Positions 7,734-17,243 are shown, counted from the stretch's first letter. The stretch is 64,000 nucleotides of DNA from Candidatus Anaerobutyricum avicola (GCA_019113845.1 DXGQ01000042.1:124001-188000), one strand, 5' to 3'. Numbers and translations are program-made. The notes: generated by a model not told the origin, from the sequence alone.

Positions 7734-9821
7734 ATGAAAAAGATACAATCAACCTGTAATTACTGTGCCATAGACTGTAACCTGGATTTTTATGTGGAGG
7801 ATAATCGTGTCATTAAGACCGTGCCGACCAAAGGGTATCCGGTCAACGACGGATTCTGCTGCATCAAGGGCTTATCTCTCGATAAACAGCAGCAGACGGT
7901 GAAGCCCAACAGTCTGCCGAAGATCCGGCAGGCGGACGGAAGTTTCCGCCAGGTATCCTGGGAGGAGGGCTTTCAGTATGTGGCGGATAAGTTAAAGGAA
8001 TTACAGGAAAAGTATGGAAGAGAGAGCGTGGCGGGGATCAGCACCGGACAGCTTACCATGGAGGAGTTTGCCATCTTCGGTCATGTGATGCGCAACTACC
8101 TTCAGACCAACGTGGACGGCAATACCCGTCTGTGCATGGCGACGGCGGTGGTGGCGCACAAGCAGAGCTACGGTTTTGACGCGCCGGGGTTTACCCTGAA
8201 AGATCTGGAACTGTCCGACCGGATCATTTTTATCGGGGCGAACCCGGTGGTGGCGCATCCGATTCTCTGGGGCAGGGTGCGGCAGAATCAGGTGCCGGGT
8301 CACAAGATCATCGTCATTGACCCGAGACGCTCAGAAACGGCCATGAACGCCGATCACTGGTACGGGCTTAAGTGGAGAAGCGATCTTCTTCTCCTGTACA
8401 CCATCGCCCATCTTCTGATCGAGAAAGATTATCTGGACCACCGGTTCATCGAGGAGCACACGGAGCATTTCGAGGAGTTTAAAGAGTTTGTGAAAGCCTA
8501 CACGCTGGAGCGGGGCGCGAAGGGCACAGGATTGTCCGAAGAACAGATTCTGGAACTGGTCGAACTCATCCACAGCGGAAAGCGGGTATCCTTCTGGTGG
8601 ACCATGGGCGTCAATCAGGGCTATGAGGCGGTGCGGACCGCCCAGGCGATCATCAATCTGGCGCTGATGACCGGCAACATCGGTAAACCGGGTACCGGAG
8701 CCAACTCCATCACAGGACAGTGTAACGCCATGGGCTCCCGCTCATTCAGCAACACCACGGTATTTTACGGCGGCGGGGACTTTGCTGACCCGGCGCGCCG
8801 GGCACGGATCGCCGAGGTGCTTCATGTGCCGGAGGAGATGCTGGCAAAGAAACCGACCATCACCTACAACAAGATCATCGAGGGCATCAACGCCGGAGAG
8901 ATCAAGGGACTGTGGATTCTGTGCACAAATCCGAGACACAGCTGGACCAATAATGAAACCTTTGCCGAGGCGGCAAAGAAGCTGGAGCTTTTCGTGGTGC
9001 AGGATATTTACGATACCATCGAGAGCGCCGAGGACTGTACGGTCTTCTTCCCGGTGGTGCCGGGACTGAAAAAAGAAGGGACGTATATCAATCTGGAACG
9101 CCGTCTGGCGGCCATGCGCCCGGTGCTGGAGCGGGGCGAAAATGAGATCTCCGATTATGAGGCGGTGCTGGGCGTCGGTAAGGCTCTCGGCATGGGCGAC
9201 GCGCTAAAAGGCTGGGAGACGCCGAAGGATTGCTTCGCTCTCATGCGGGAATGTTCCAGAGGGATGCCTTGTGACTTTACCGGGGTAACCTGGGAAGGAC
9301 TGGAAAACTCCCACGGCATCCAGTGGCCGTACCCGGAGGGAAAAGAAGAAGAGAACCGGGAAGAACAGCGGCGGCTCTATGAGGACGGCAGGTTCTTTAC
9401 GCCGTCCGGAAAGGCGCAGTTTATCTTTGAGGAAGTCAGAGAGAACCCGCTGCCGACGACCGAAGAGTTCCCGTATGTATTAAACACCGGGCGGGGCAGC
9501 GTCGGTCAGTGGCATACCCAGAGCCGGACGAAGGAAGTGAAGTTCGTGGAGGACGTCTCCGTGAAGAAGGCGTATCTCTACATGAACACGAAGCTGGCGG
9601 AGGAAAAAGGCGTGAAAGAGCTGGACCGCATCCGGGTGTATTCCGCCAACGGACAGAACGCGGTCTTTATGGTCAAGGTGACGGACAATGTGCAGCACGA
9701 CGAGCTGTACGCCCCGATCCATTATATTGAGTGCAACAAGCTGACGCCGTCTGTGTATGACGCGTATTCCAAGGAGCCGTCCTATAAGGCGACCCCGGTA
9801 CGTTTTGAGAAGGAGAGGTAG
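7734..9821 (+). CDS. molybdopterin oxidoreductase, probable NasA/NarB-type nitrate reductase catalytic subunit
   Basis: A 695-residue Mo-bisMGD enzyme. ATG 7734 is chosen over the in-frame GTG 7719. The N-terminus has a 4Fe-4S site, CNYCAIDC plus the Cys of CCIKG (residues 8-43). A Cys in NTRLCMATA (about residue 135) is the probable Mo ligand, which argues against a Sec- or Cys-formate dehydrogenase of the VUHGP type. TGQCNAMGSR, TGRGSVGQWHT and the ending LTPSVYDAYSKEPSYKATPVR resemble assimilatory nitrate reductases. It is followed at once by a ferredoxin, an FAD/NAD oxidoreductase and three Mo-cofactor genes, which fits such an enzyme. No Tat signal, so cytoplasmic. Nitrate as substrate is likely but not proven; another oxyanion is possible. 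Confidence 0.8.
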   Translation: MKKIQSTCNYCAIDCNLDFYVEDNRVIKTVPTKGYPVNDGFCCIKGLSLDKQQQTVKPNSLPKIRQADGSFRQVSWEEGFQYVADKLKELQEKYGRESVAGISTGQLTMEEFAIFGHVMRNYLQTNVDGNTRLCMATAVVAHKQSYGFDAPGFTLKDLELSDRIIFIGANPVVAHPILWGRVRQNQVPGHKIIVIDPRRSETAMNADHWYGLKWRSDLLLLYTIAHLLIEKDYLDHRFIEEHTEHFEEFKEFVKAYTLERGAKGTGLSEEQILELVELIHSGKRVSFWWTMGVNQGYEAVRTAQAIINLALMTGNIGKPGTGANSITGQCNAMGSRSFSNTTVFYGGGDFADPARRARIAEVLHVPEEMLAKKPTITYNKIIEGINAGEIKGLWILCTNPRHSWTNNETFAEAAKKLELFVVQDIYDTIESAEDCTVFFPVVPGLKKEGTYINLERRLAAMRPVLERGENEISDYEAVLGVGKALGMGDALKGWETPKDCFALMRECSRGMPCDFTGVTWEGLENSHGIQWPYPEGKEEENREEQRRLYEDGRFFTPSGKAQFIFEEVRENPLPTTEEFPYVLNTGRGSVGQWHTQSRTKEVKFVEDVSVKKAYLYMNTKLAEEKGVKELDRIRVYSANGQNAVFMVKVTDNVQHDELYAPIHYIECNKLTPSVYDAYSKEPSYKATPVRFEKER

Positions 9822-9824
9822 GAA

Positions 9825-10247
9825 ATGTATCGAATCAAAATAGACAGAAGCCGCTGCATCGGCTGTCTCACCTGCGTCACCGCCTGCGTGGTCAGCCATG
9901 AGACAGAGAGCGGCGACGCGAGAAACCGGGTGACCATCGACAGCGATACGAAACCGGCGCCGATCTTCTGCCGGCACTGCGAGCGGCCGGAGTGCGTCTA
10001 CACCTGCATGACGGGGGCGATGAAGAAGAATCCGGTCACCGGCTATGTGGAGTATGATAAGGAGCAGTGCGCCAGCTGTTATATGTGTATCATGTCCTGC
10101 CCGTATGGGATTCTCAAATATGACAGCATTCATCACAAAGAGATCATGAAATGTAATATGTGCGTCCATCGGAGCGAGGACGGCACGCCGAAACCGATGT
10201 GCGTGGAAAAATGTCCGATGCAGGCGATCACGTTAGTGGAGGTGTAA
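9825..10247 (+). CDS. 4Fe-4S ferredoxin-type electron transfer subunit
   Basis: 140 residues with four cysteine clusters in the arrangement of HycB/CooF/DmsB-like subunits: CIGCLTCVTAC, CRHCERPECVYTC, CASCYMCIMSC and CNMCVH...CVEKC. It would carry electrons between the downstream FAD/NAD oxidoreductase and the molybdoenzyme encoded three bases upstream. GGTAGG precedes the start. The three genes form a compact soluble enzyme module comparable to the narABC arrangement described for clostridial nitrate reduction (from memory). Confidence 0.88.
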   Translation: MYRIKIDRSRCIGCLTCVTACVVSHETESGDARNRVTIDSDTKPAPIFCRHCERPECVYTCMTGAMKKNPVTGYVEYDKEQCASCYMCIMSCPYGILKYDSIHHKEIMKCNMCVHRSEDGTPKPMCVEKCPMQAITLVEV

Positions 10248-10310
10248 GTTCAGAAGAATTTCTGAATCTACCAGGATGGACACGGCAGAATGTGTCAGAA
10301 GGAGGTAATG

Positions 10311-11537
10311 ATGAGATATGTAGTTCTTGGTTCCTCCGCGGCGGGGATCAACGGGGTGAGAGAATTAAGAAAACTGGATAAGGACAGCGAGATCGTCCTC
10401 ATATCCAAAGACAGAGCCATCTACTCCCGGTGTATCCTTCATCAGTATCTGAGCGGGCAGCGAACGCTCGGGAAACTGAACTTTGCGGAGAAGGATTTTG
10501 AGACGCTTTACCAGGTGCGGTGGATGAAGGGAAGAGAATGTGTGGGACTTGACCGGGAGAGACGACTGGTCTTCCTGGATGACGGCAGGGAAGTTTCCTA
10601 TGACAAGCTGCTCATCGCCACCGGCTCCCACACCTTTGTGCCGCCGGTGAAGAATCTCAAGGAGGCGAAGAATGTCGTCGGTTTTCGGAATATAGAAGAT
10701 ATGGATGTCTTAAAAGAGGTGGCAAAGACCGCGAAGCATGTCATCGTCATGGGCGCGGGTCTTGTGGGCATCGACTGTACCGTGGGATTTCTGGAGCTTG
10801 GCGTGAAGGTGACGCTGGTGGAGATGGCCGGCTGGCTTTTGTCCAAACAGCTGGACGCGCGGGCGGCGCAGACCTATCAGGACGCCTTTTTCCGGGAGGG
10901 TGTCGCGCAATATTACGGCGTGGGCATCAGCGAAGTCGTGCTGGACGACGACGGTCGGATCACGGAAGCGGTGCTCTCTGATGGGACGAGGCTGCCCTGC
11001 GATTATGTGGTGGTCACCGCCGGTGTCCGTTCCAACGTGGAGTTTCTGGAAGGGACGGGCGTGGCGACCAGCCGCTTCGGACTTCTCTACGATGAGACGG
11101 GAAAGACGAATGATGCGAACATTTACGGTGCGGGCGATGTGTCCGGTTTAAGCCCGATCTGGCCGGTGGCGGTCAAGGAAGGCATGGTGGCAGCCAGCAA
11201 CATGGCGGGTGTTCCGGCGAGGATGACCGATTTCTTTGCCAGCAAATCCACCATGAACTTTCTTGGCATCCCGAGCATGTCCCTCGGCGATGTGAACTGT
11301 GAGGAGGAGGGCGTTGTCGCCGAGATGAAAGAGACGAAAGATTCCTATAAGAAAATATTACACAAAAACGGAAGAATCGTGGGAGCGGTATTGCAGGGCG
11401 ACCTGGCCTACAGCGGCATCCTGCAGCAGCTCATCGCCCGGAAGATTGATGTGAGCCGGGTGAAAAAGCCGCTGTTTGACATAGACTATTCGGATTTCTT
11501 CCACATGAAAGAGAACTTTGAGTTCTATTACGATTAA
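10311..11537 (+). CDS. FAD-dependent pyridine nucleotide-disulfide-type oxidoreductase
   Basis: 408 residues. Of two adjacent ATGs, 10311 has proper spacing to GGAGG (10301-10305). FAD-binding start MRYVVLGSSAAGINGVREL, NAD-binding HVIVMGAGLVGIDCTVGF in the middle and the second FAD motif ANIYGAGDV are all present, as in NirB N-terminal halves and nitrate-reductase-linked NADH oxidoreductases. Probably the NADH-oxidising partner of the ferredoxin and molybdoenzyme upstream. A small hairpin (TTCAGAA/TTTCTGAA near 10249-10268) lies in the 63-base gap before it and may tune expression. Confidence 0.85.
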   Translation: MRYVVLGSSAAGINGVRELRKLDKDSEIVLISKDRAIYSRCILHQYLSGQRTLGKLNFAEKDFETLYQVRWMKGRECVGLDRERRLVFLDDGREVSYDKLLIATGSHTFVPPVKNLKEAKNVVGFRNIEDMDVLKEVAKTAKHVIVMGAGLVGIDCTVGFLELGVKVTLVEMAGWLLSKQLDARAAQTYQDAFFREGVAQYYGVGISEVVLDDDGRITEAVLSDGTRLPCDYVVVTAGVRSNVEFLEGTGVATSRFGLLYDETGKTNDANIYGAGDVSGLSPIWPVAVKEGMVAASNMAGVPARMTDFFASKSTMNFLGIPSMSLGDVNCEEEGVVAEMKETKDSYKKILHKNGRIVGAVLQGDLAYSGILQQLIARKIDVSRVKKPLFDIDYSDFFHMKENFEFYYD

Positions 11538-11547
11538 GGAGAGAGCG

Positions 11548-12486
11548 ATGAATCGATTAGAGCGAATGCCGGTGCCGGTGCTGCCCACCTTTGTGGGCGC
11601 GCTGACGCTTAGTAATGTATACGCGGGGATAGGATACGCGTGGGTGCGCCATCTGACCATGTGGGCGGCGACGGTCATCATCCTTTTGTATCTGATCAAG
11701 ATCGTACGGTTTCCGCAGGCCTGCCGCAAAGAATATGACACGGTGGTCCCGTGCAGCCTCTATGCCGGATTTACCATGGTGTTAATGATCCTCGGCAGCT
11801 ACTATTATGACTATGTCCCGGCTTTTGGCAGAGGGATCTTTCTGGCAGCAGTTTTTATCCACGCGGTACATATCCTCGTGTTTACCTGTCGCAATGTCAT
11901 AAAAAAACGGGAGATCAACACCTTTGTGCCCAGCTGGTATGTTACTTATAACGGAATTATGGTAAGCTGTGTGGTAGGAGGCGCCATGCAGGCGCAGCCG
12001 ATCCTGAAAGTTGTGCTGTATTACGGTATCATCATCTACTTTGTGATCCTGCCGTTTATGCTCTGGCGCCTTATCACGGTGGAGGTGAAGCCGCCGGTGT
12101 ATCACACCATGGCGGTGCTTCTGGCGCCGTGCAGTCTCTGTGTGGTCAGCTACTTAAATGTGGAGAAGAATCCGAACCAGGTTCTTCTGTATCTGTTATA
12201 TATCTGCGTGCTGGCGTCCTTTGTCTTTATCCTGACCCGGCTGCCGAAGTTTTTCTCTTTTTCGTTCACGCCGGGCTTTGCGGGCATGACCTTCCCGATG
12301 TGTATCGGCATTGTGGCGACAGATAAGATGTCCGGATACTTTGCCGCAGCAGGAAATGAGATGCTGGCGGCGTGGACAGGGCAGCTCAAAGGCATCCAGA
12401 TTTATCTGACGACGATGATCGTCGGCTATGTGCTGCTTCGGTTTTTGATGATGGCTCTCAGGACGGACCAGACGCAGAAATCGTAG
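11548..12486 (+). CDS. SLAC1/TehA (TDT) family anion channel or exporter
   Basis: 312 residues, almost entirely hydrophobic with about ten membrane segments. It begins MNRLERMPVPVLPTFVGALT, the entry typical of TDT-family proteins. ATG 11548 is preceded by AAGGAGAGAGCG and lies 10 bases after the oxidoreductase stop. Known members move tellurite, C4-dicarboxylates, sulfite (Ssu1) or anions including nitrate and chloride (SLAC1). Within this block the natural cargo would be nitrate, nitrite or sulfite; that is inference from context. No NarK-type transporter is present, so this may be the passage for the substrate. Confidence 0.8.
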   Translation: MNRLERMPVPVLPTFVGALTLSNVYAGIGYAWVRHLTMWAATVIILLYLIKIVRFPQACRKEYDTVVPCSLYAGFTMVLMILGSYYYDYVPAFGRGIFLAAVFIHAVHILVFTCRNVIKKREINTFVPSWYVTYNGIMVSCVVGGAMQAQPILKVVLYYGIIIYFVILPFMLWRLITVEVKPPVYHTMAVLLAPCSLCVVSYLNVEKNPNQVLLYLLYICVLASFVFILTRLPKFFSFSFTPGFAGMTFPMCIGIVATDKMSGYFAAAGNEMLAAWTGQLKGIQIYLTTMIVGYVLLRFLMMALRTDQTQKS

Positions 12487-12496
12487 CATATAGGAT

Positions 12497-13198
12497 ATGG
12501 GATACATTTTGGAAAGAGAGAAGATCGATGCGATGACGGAGAGTTGGGACGGCCTGATTCTGGCAGGAGGCAGAAACCGGCGGATGGGCGGACGGCCGAA
12601 GGGGGAGCTGACGCTCTGCCGGCATACCTTTACGGAAATCATCCGGGATGAATTACAAAAAGAAGCGCGGCAGATCCGGCTTTCTTACGGGACGGAAAAA
12701 AGGCAGGAGTATGCGGGCTGCGATATCGTGATGGATATTTATCCGGGCTGCGGTCCCATGGGAGGGCTGCACGCGGGACTTTCGGCGGTGGCAGAAGAAG
12801 GTCGTGACGGCGTGCTGGCTGCGGCCTGCGATATGCCCTTTCTCCGCATCGGATTGTACCGGTATCTGTTGGAACGGCTGATGGAAGAAGAAGCAAAGAC
12901 GGGAGATCTTTTGGACGGGGCGGTGCCGGTGACAAAACAGCGGCGCGTAGTTTTGACAGGGGATCTGATGCCGGAGAGAAGAATCCATCCTCTGGCGGCT
13001 GTGTACCGGACGTCGATGCGAGAGGTTCTGGAGCGGAAGATTCGGGCGGGCCGGTACCGGCTGACGGACGCGTTGGCAGAGGCACGTATCCTCTATGTAA
13101 ATGTGTCGGGGAATCCGCAGTTTGTGACAATGCTTCAAAATATCAATCATATTTCGGAGTATGAGGCTCTGCTTTCCGGAGAAAAGGAAAAAAATTAG
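12497..13198 (+). CDS. mobA: molybdenum cofactor guanylyltransferase (MobA-like)
   Basis: Transfers GMP to molybdopterin to give the MGD form needed by the enzyme encoded upstream. The nucleotide-binding start LILAGGRNRRMGGRPKGEL, the DIYPGCGPMGGLHAGL motif and AACDMPFL are present. 233 residues from ATG 12497; ATG 12533 (MTESWDGLILAGG) is an alternative that would match the usual MobA start better, and neither has a strong ribosome binding site. The 40-base gap to moeA and shared direction suggest one operon. Confidence 0.85.
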   Translation: MGYILEREKIDAMTESWDGLILAGGRNRRMGGRPKGELTLCRHTFTEIIRDELQKEARQIRLSYGTEKRQEYAGCDIVMDIYPGCGPMGGLHAGLSAVAEEGRDGVLAAACDMPFLRIGLYRYLLERLMEEEAKTGDLLDGAVPVTKQRRVVLTGDLMPERRIHPLAAVYRTSMREVLERKIRAGRYRLTDALAEARILYVNVSGNPQFVTMLQNINHISEYEALLSGEKEKN

Positions 13199-13238
13199 CG
13201 GGAGTACAGAGAAGAGACGGGGAAGAGAGGCGAGAAGA

Positions 13239-14444
13239 ATGGAAAGAATAACGCTTGCGCAGGCGGTAAAGATCATGCTTGCCCAGGTGAAAAAAATCGA
13301 GGAGAAGGAAACAGTCTCCCTGTGGGAGGCGGAAGGCAGGGTACTGGCGGAGGATATCACTGCCGGGAGAGATCAGCCGCCTTTTGCCCGTTCTCCTCTG
13401 GACGGTTACGCGGTGCGAAGCGCGGATATCCGGGGAGCAGACAGAGAGCATCCACAGAAACTCTGCGTCATTGATGAGGTGACGGCGGGACATGTCTCTG
13501 ATAAGAAGGTGGAAAAAGGGACGGCGGTGCGCATTATGACCGGAGCGCCCATCCCGGAGGGAGCGGACTGTGTGATCAAACAGGAGGATACGGATTATGG
13601 AGAAGAGGAAGTCCTGATCTGGCGGGAGCTTAAGGCGTGGGAGAATTACTGCCCTGCCGGAGAAGATTACAGAGAGGGAGACCGGCTTCTGGAGGAAGGC
13701 AGGACGCTCGGTTTTGTGGAGGTTGGCGTTCTCGCAGGTCTTGGCCGGGAGAAGGTAACGGTATACCGGCGACCGGAAGCGTCGGTCATCACGACCGGGG
13801 ATGAGCTGCTTCTTCCGGGAGAGCCGGCGGCGCCGGGAAAGATTTATGATTCGAATCTCTACACGTTAGTCACACGTCTGGAATCCCTGGGCGTTTCCGT
13901 GACAGACAAAGGCCGGGTGGAGGATGAGGCGGCGACCGTGGCCAAACGTCTGGCGGCAGCGGCAAAACAGGCGGATATCCTCATCACGACAGGAGGCGTT
14001 TCAGTGGGGAAAAAAGACATCATGCATGAGGTGATTCAGATTCTCGGCTGTGAGAGGCTGTTCTGGAAGATTGCCATAAAGCCGGGAATGCCAACGTTGT
14101 GCGCACGATATGGAGAGAAACTGCTTCTGTGTCTTTCGGGAAATCCTTACGGCGCGGCAGTGAATCTCGAACTGCTGGTGCGGCCGGTTCTTGCCAGACT
14201 GACCGGAAAGAAAGAACTGCTGCCGCAGAAAAAGCCGGCTGTTACTGACAGCGGTTATCCGAAAAGAAGCCCGGTGACCCGCTATGTCCGGTCAGTGTAC
14301 GAGGACGGACATGTCCGGATCGCGAAAGGTTCCAATGATTCCGGGATTCTCAGCAATCTGTGCGGCTGCAACTGCCTGATGGAGATTCCGGCGGGGACGG
14401 AGGAAGTGAGAGAGGGAGAGATGGTATGGGTCGTCCTGTTATAG
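13239..14444 (+). CDS. moeA: molybdopterin molybdenumtransferase
   Basis: Inserts molybdate into adenylylated molybdopterin. 401 residues from ATG 13239 (AGAGGCGAGAAG in front); the frame is open further upstream but those starts overlap mobA. Family signs: FARSPLDGYAVRSADI near the N-terminus, ITTGGVSVGKKDIMHEV in the central MoCF domain and LSGNPYGAAVNLELLVRPVL. Overlaps mobB by 19 bases. Its position after mobA and the molybdoenzyme supports a dedicated cofactor supply. Confidence 0.93.
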   Translation: MERITLAQAVKIMLAQVKKIEEKETVSLWEAEGRVLAEDITAGRDQPPFARSPLDGYAVRSADIRGADREHPQKLCVIDEVTAGHVSDKKVEKGTAVRIMTGAPIPEGADCVIKQEDTDYGEEEVLIWRELKAWENYCPAGEDYREGDRLLEEGRTLGFVEVGVLAGLGREKVTVYRRPEASVITTGDELLLPGEPAAPGKIYDSNLYTLVTRLESLGVSVTDKGRVEDEAATVAKRLAAAAKQADILITTGGVSVGKKDIMHEVIQILGCERLFWKIAIKPGMPTLCARYGEKLLLCLSGNPYGAAVNLELLVRPVLARLTGKKELLPQKKPAVTDSGYPKRSPVTRYVRSVYEDGHVRIAKGSNDSGILSNLCGCNCLMEIPAGTEEVREGEMVWVVLL

Positions 14445-15040
14445 AAAGAGAAGAACATCCGGCAGCAGTTCCCCGGAAAAAACAGTGCGTTCTGGCGGTG
14501 TGCGGGGTGAAAAATTCCGGGAAGACGACGCTCATTGAGAAATTGGTGCGGAGATTTGCGGCACTTGGTTACAGTGTGGCAGTACTCAAACACGACGGGC
14601 ATGAGTTTTCCTGCGATGTTCCGGGAACAGACAGTTACAGATTCTGGGAGGCAGGCGCCTGCGGGACGGCAGTTTTTTCCGGAAGCCAGTTCTTTATCCG
14701 TAAAAAATGGGAGAGAGAAGAGAAAAACGAAAAAGCATACACAGAAAGCGGAAAAGAAAAAGAGAGAAGAGAAAAAGAGCGTGCCAGAAGGCAGGCGGAG
14801 AAAATACTGTCCTTTTTCCCGGAAGCAGATATATTGCTGGTGGAAGGGATGAAGGACAGTACATTTCCGAAGATAGAAGTAATCCGCAGGGAGATCTCGG
14901 ACGCACCGGCGTCCAATCCCTGCGGACGATTTTTGCTCGTTACAGACTGGGAGAAAGAGAAATTTGATGAAAACGTATTGCGTTTTGATGAAATAGAAGC
15001 ACTTTCAGGTATCATTTTAGAACATTTGATGAATCTTTGA
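14426..15040 (+). CDS. mobB: molybdopterin-guanine dinucleotide biosynthesis protein B
   Basis: GTPase that helps MobA. P-loop in VKNSGKTTLIEKL and the DGHEF...PGTDSYRFWEAGA segment are typical. 204 residues, longer than usual (about 165-175) because of a highly charged Lys/Glu/Arg insertion at about residues 95-125, between FFIRKKWER and the LLVEGMKDS motif. Start inside the end of moeA, so probably coupled. A 114-base gap with an AT-rich promoter-like stretch follows before the next gene. Confidence 0.88.
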   Translation: MGRPVIEREEHPAAVPRKKQCVLAVCGVKNSGKTTLIEKLVRRFAALGYSVAVLKHDGHEFSCDVPGTDSYRFWEAGACGTAVFSGSQFFIRKKWEREEKNEKAYTESGKEKERREKERARRQAEKILSFFPEADILLVEGMKDSTFPKIEVIRREISDAPASNPCGRFLLVTDWEKEKFDENVLRFDEIEALSGIILEHLMNL

Positions 15041-15154
15041 AAATTAATATTTTTCATGGAAAACAGGAATCATATATGATAAAATAAAAACGTTTTAACT
15101 TTTTTTAGATTCGTTGCGAGAAGTAAAGGACATCAGATATCGGAAGTGAGAGGT

Positions 15155-17140
15155 ATGCAAAGGAAAAGTTATGGAAAGAAGCCGGAACTTTTGAATGCCG
15201 TTTTAAAATGTGGAGAGATGAAATTTTGTGAGTATCTGGTGGAGGAAGACCGGCTTATATTTTATGATGATACACTTGTTGTAAAGCAGGAGATTCCTGA
15301 CTATATGGACTATCTGCAGAAACACTCCGCCATTCATCCGGACGACCGCTGGAAGATGCGGGATTTTTACCGGGGAAAGATACGGGGAGAGGCGGAAGTC
15401 CGCATCCTGCGTGGCAGAAAAACAATGCGCCTGCTGTTTCGGACGATTCCTGTGGAGGGAGTGGACGCAGCCATCCTTCTGTCCGTGATCGTGAAGGATG
15501 TCACAAAAGAGAAAAAGAGGGAGGCGCTTCTGGAAGAGAGGGCGATGAAGGACTCGCTCACCTCTCTTTACAATCATTTTTTTGGAAAAGAACTGATCAA
15601 TGAATATTTAAAAGAAAAGGATCCCTATGCGACCTGCGGTATGATGGTGCTGGATGTGGATTATTTTAAACAGGCGAACGACAGATATGGACATCTGTTC
15701 GGAGATCAGGTTCTGGTGGAGCTGGCAGGTCTGCTCGTCAGTATGTTTGACGCGAAGGACATTGTCATGCGCGCCGGGGGAGATGAGTTTGTCGTTTTTT
15801 TAAAGGATATCAGTCACAGCGCTCTGGTCAAAAAAGGGATGAAGCTGGTGGAAGCGGTGCGGGAGCTTCGTTTTGCGGAGCGGGAATATTCCATCACCTG
15901 CAGTGTGGGTATCTGTTTCCTGGGAGAAAATATCTCGGGATATACGTACGACCAGCTTTTTGAAAATGCGGACTGGGCGCTGTACCGGGCCAAAGAAAAC
16001 GGGCGGAACTGTTATGTATTCTGTGACAATCTGCACCGCTTTGAGCTCATGGAGAGAGACAGCGTTCCGAATGGAAATATCGATATCCGTTATCTGCATA
16101 ATGATATCATCTCAACGGCGTTTGAGATTTTTGAGAAGATGAGCAGCTTTCCTGCGGCCATGAAGCTGCTGATGGAGGTTATCGGCTACCGTTTTCAGCT
16201 GGACAGGATCACGGTTGTCCGCACGGATATCAAAAATAAGAATGCCGGGCGGCAGTACCAGTGGATCTCGGATTCTGCGCCGGAGGTGCTGGACAGTCCG
16301 AAAGAATTTACCAAAGAGGATTTCCTCACCTTGTTCCAAAGCTATGACGAGTACCAGACGACCGTTTTGCAGTGCGACAATATGGGCATGTATTCGCCGG
16401 ACGGCGCCGCTCTTCTGATGCAGGGAGGAGCGAAGACTGTGTTATATGCCGCCATGTATCAGCAGGGTACGTATACGGGAGCCATCTCCTACGTGGTCTG
16501 CCGGGAGAAGCGCTACTGGTCCAAGCAGAACCGGAAAGAACTGGGCGAGGTGACGAAGATCATCTCCGTGCATCTGGCGAGAAATCTGGAAGGAGACCGG
16601 TACAGGGAGATGTACTGGACGGAGTACGACAGTCTGACGGGACTGATGTCGTTTTCCCGTTTCCGCACAGAGGCAGAACATCTCATCGTGGGCGGCTATG
16701 CGGGCTCTCATCTGATGCTGTACAGTGATTTTATCGGATTCAAATATTTCAACAAGAAGTTTGGATATCGGGAAGGCGATCAGCTGCTGAAAGAATATTG
16801 CAGTTATTTTATGGAAAAACTGGAGAAAGAAGAAGAGTTTTTCTTCACACGGGTGGTTTCCGATCAGTTTTTGCTGCTCCTTCCTTACCATAAAGACACA
16901 GATTTTCTGGGACAGATCGAGGAGAAAAACCGGGAGTTTGAAAGGATACAGTCGGAGAGATATCCGGGAGCGGATATTCATCTGCGTACCGGCGTCTATG
17001 TGGTGGAGCCTGGATGTTCCAGCGCTTCTTATGCCATTGATGCCGCCAATGAAGCGAGAAAACAGATCACGAAGGACAGTGTCCTGACGGTGAAGCTTTA
17101 TGAGGATGCCGGGGAGAACAATGAACGGAAAAGAGCGTAG
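15155..17140 (+). CDS. diguanylate cyclase with two GGDEF domains, second degenerate
   Basis: 661 residues, no membrane segment. A PAS-like N-terminal region (about 1-125) is followed by a canonical GGDEF domain with MRAGGDEFVVFL near residue 205; no RxxD inhibitory site is seen before it. A middle region of about 170 residues may be GAF-like. A second GGDEF-type fold runs from about 487 (EYDSLTGLMSFSRF); its signature is SDQF instead of GGDEF (RVVSDQFLLLL), so it should be inactive and may bind nucleotide or regulate. No EAL domain. ATG 15155 is chosen; GTG 15146 is possible. The gene stands alone between the Mo-cofactor genes and the debranching enzyme. Confidence 0.87.
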   Translation: MQRKSYGKKPELLNAVLKCGEMKFCEYLVEEDRLIFYDDTLVVKQEIPDYMDYLQKHSAIHPDDRWKMRDFYRGKIRGEAEVRILRGRKTMRLLFRTIPVEGVDAAILLSVIVKDVTKEKKREALLEERAMKDSLTSLYNHFFGKELINEYLKEKDPYATCGMMVLDVDYFKQANDRYGHLFGDQVLVELAGLLVSMFDAKDIVMRAGGDEFVVFLKDISHSALVKKGMKLVEAVRELRFAEREYSITCSVGICFLGENISGYTYDQLFENADWALYRAKENGRNCYVFCDNLHRFELMERDSVPNGNIDIRYLHNDIISTAFEIFEKMSSFPAAMKLLMEVIGYRFQLDRITVVRTDIKNKNAGRQYQWISDSAPEVLDSPKEFTKEDFLTLFQSYDEYQTTVLQCDNMGMYSPDGAALLMQGGAKTVLYAAMYQQGTYTGAISYVVCREKRYWSKQNRKELGEVTKIISVHLARNLEGDRYREMYWTEYDSLTGLMSFSRFRTEAEHLIVGGYAGSHLMLYSDFIGFKYFNKKFGYREGDQLLKEYCSYFMEKLEKEEEFFFTRVVSDQFLLLLPYHKDTDFLGQIEEKNREFERIQSERYPGADIHLRTGVYVVEPGCSSASYAIDAANEARKQITKDSVLTVKLYEDAGENNERKRA

Positions 17141-17243
17141 TTTTTCACCGGGAAAATACCGGGATGTGGGAAGAGAGACGGAAGACAGCAACAGGAAGAC
17201 GCGGGATAAAGAACAACGGGAAGAGACAAAAAGGAGAAAAATC

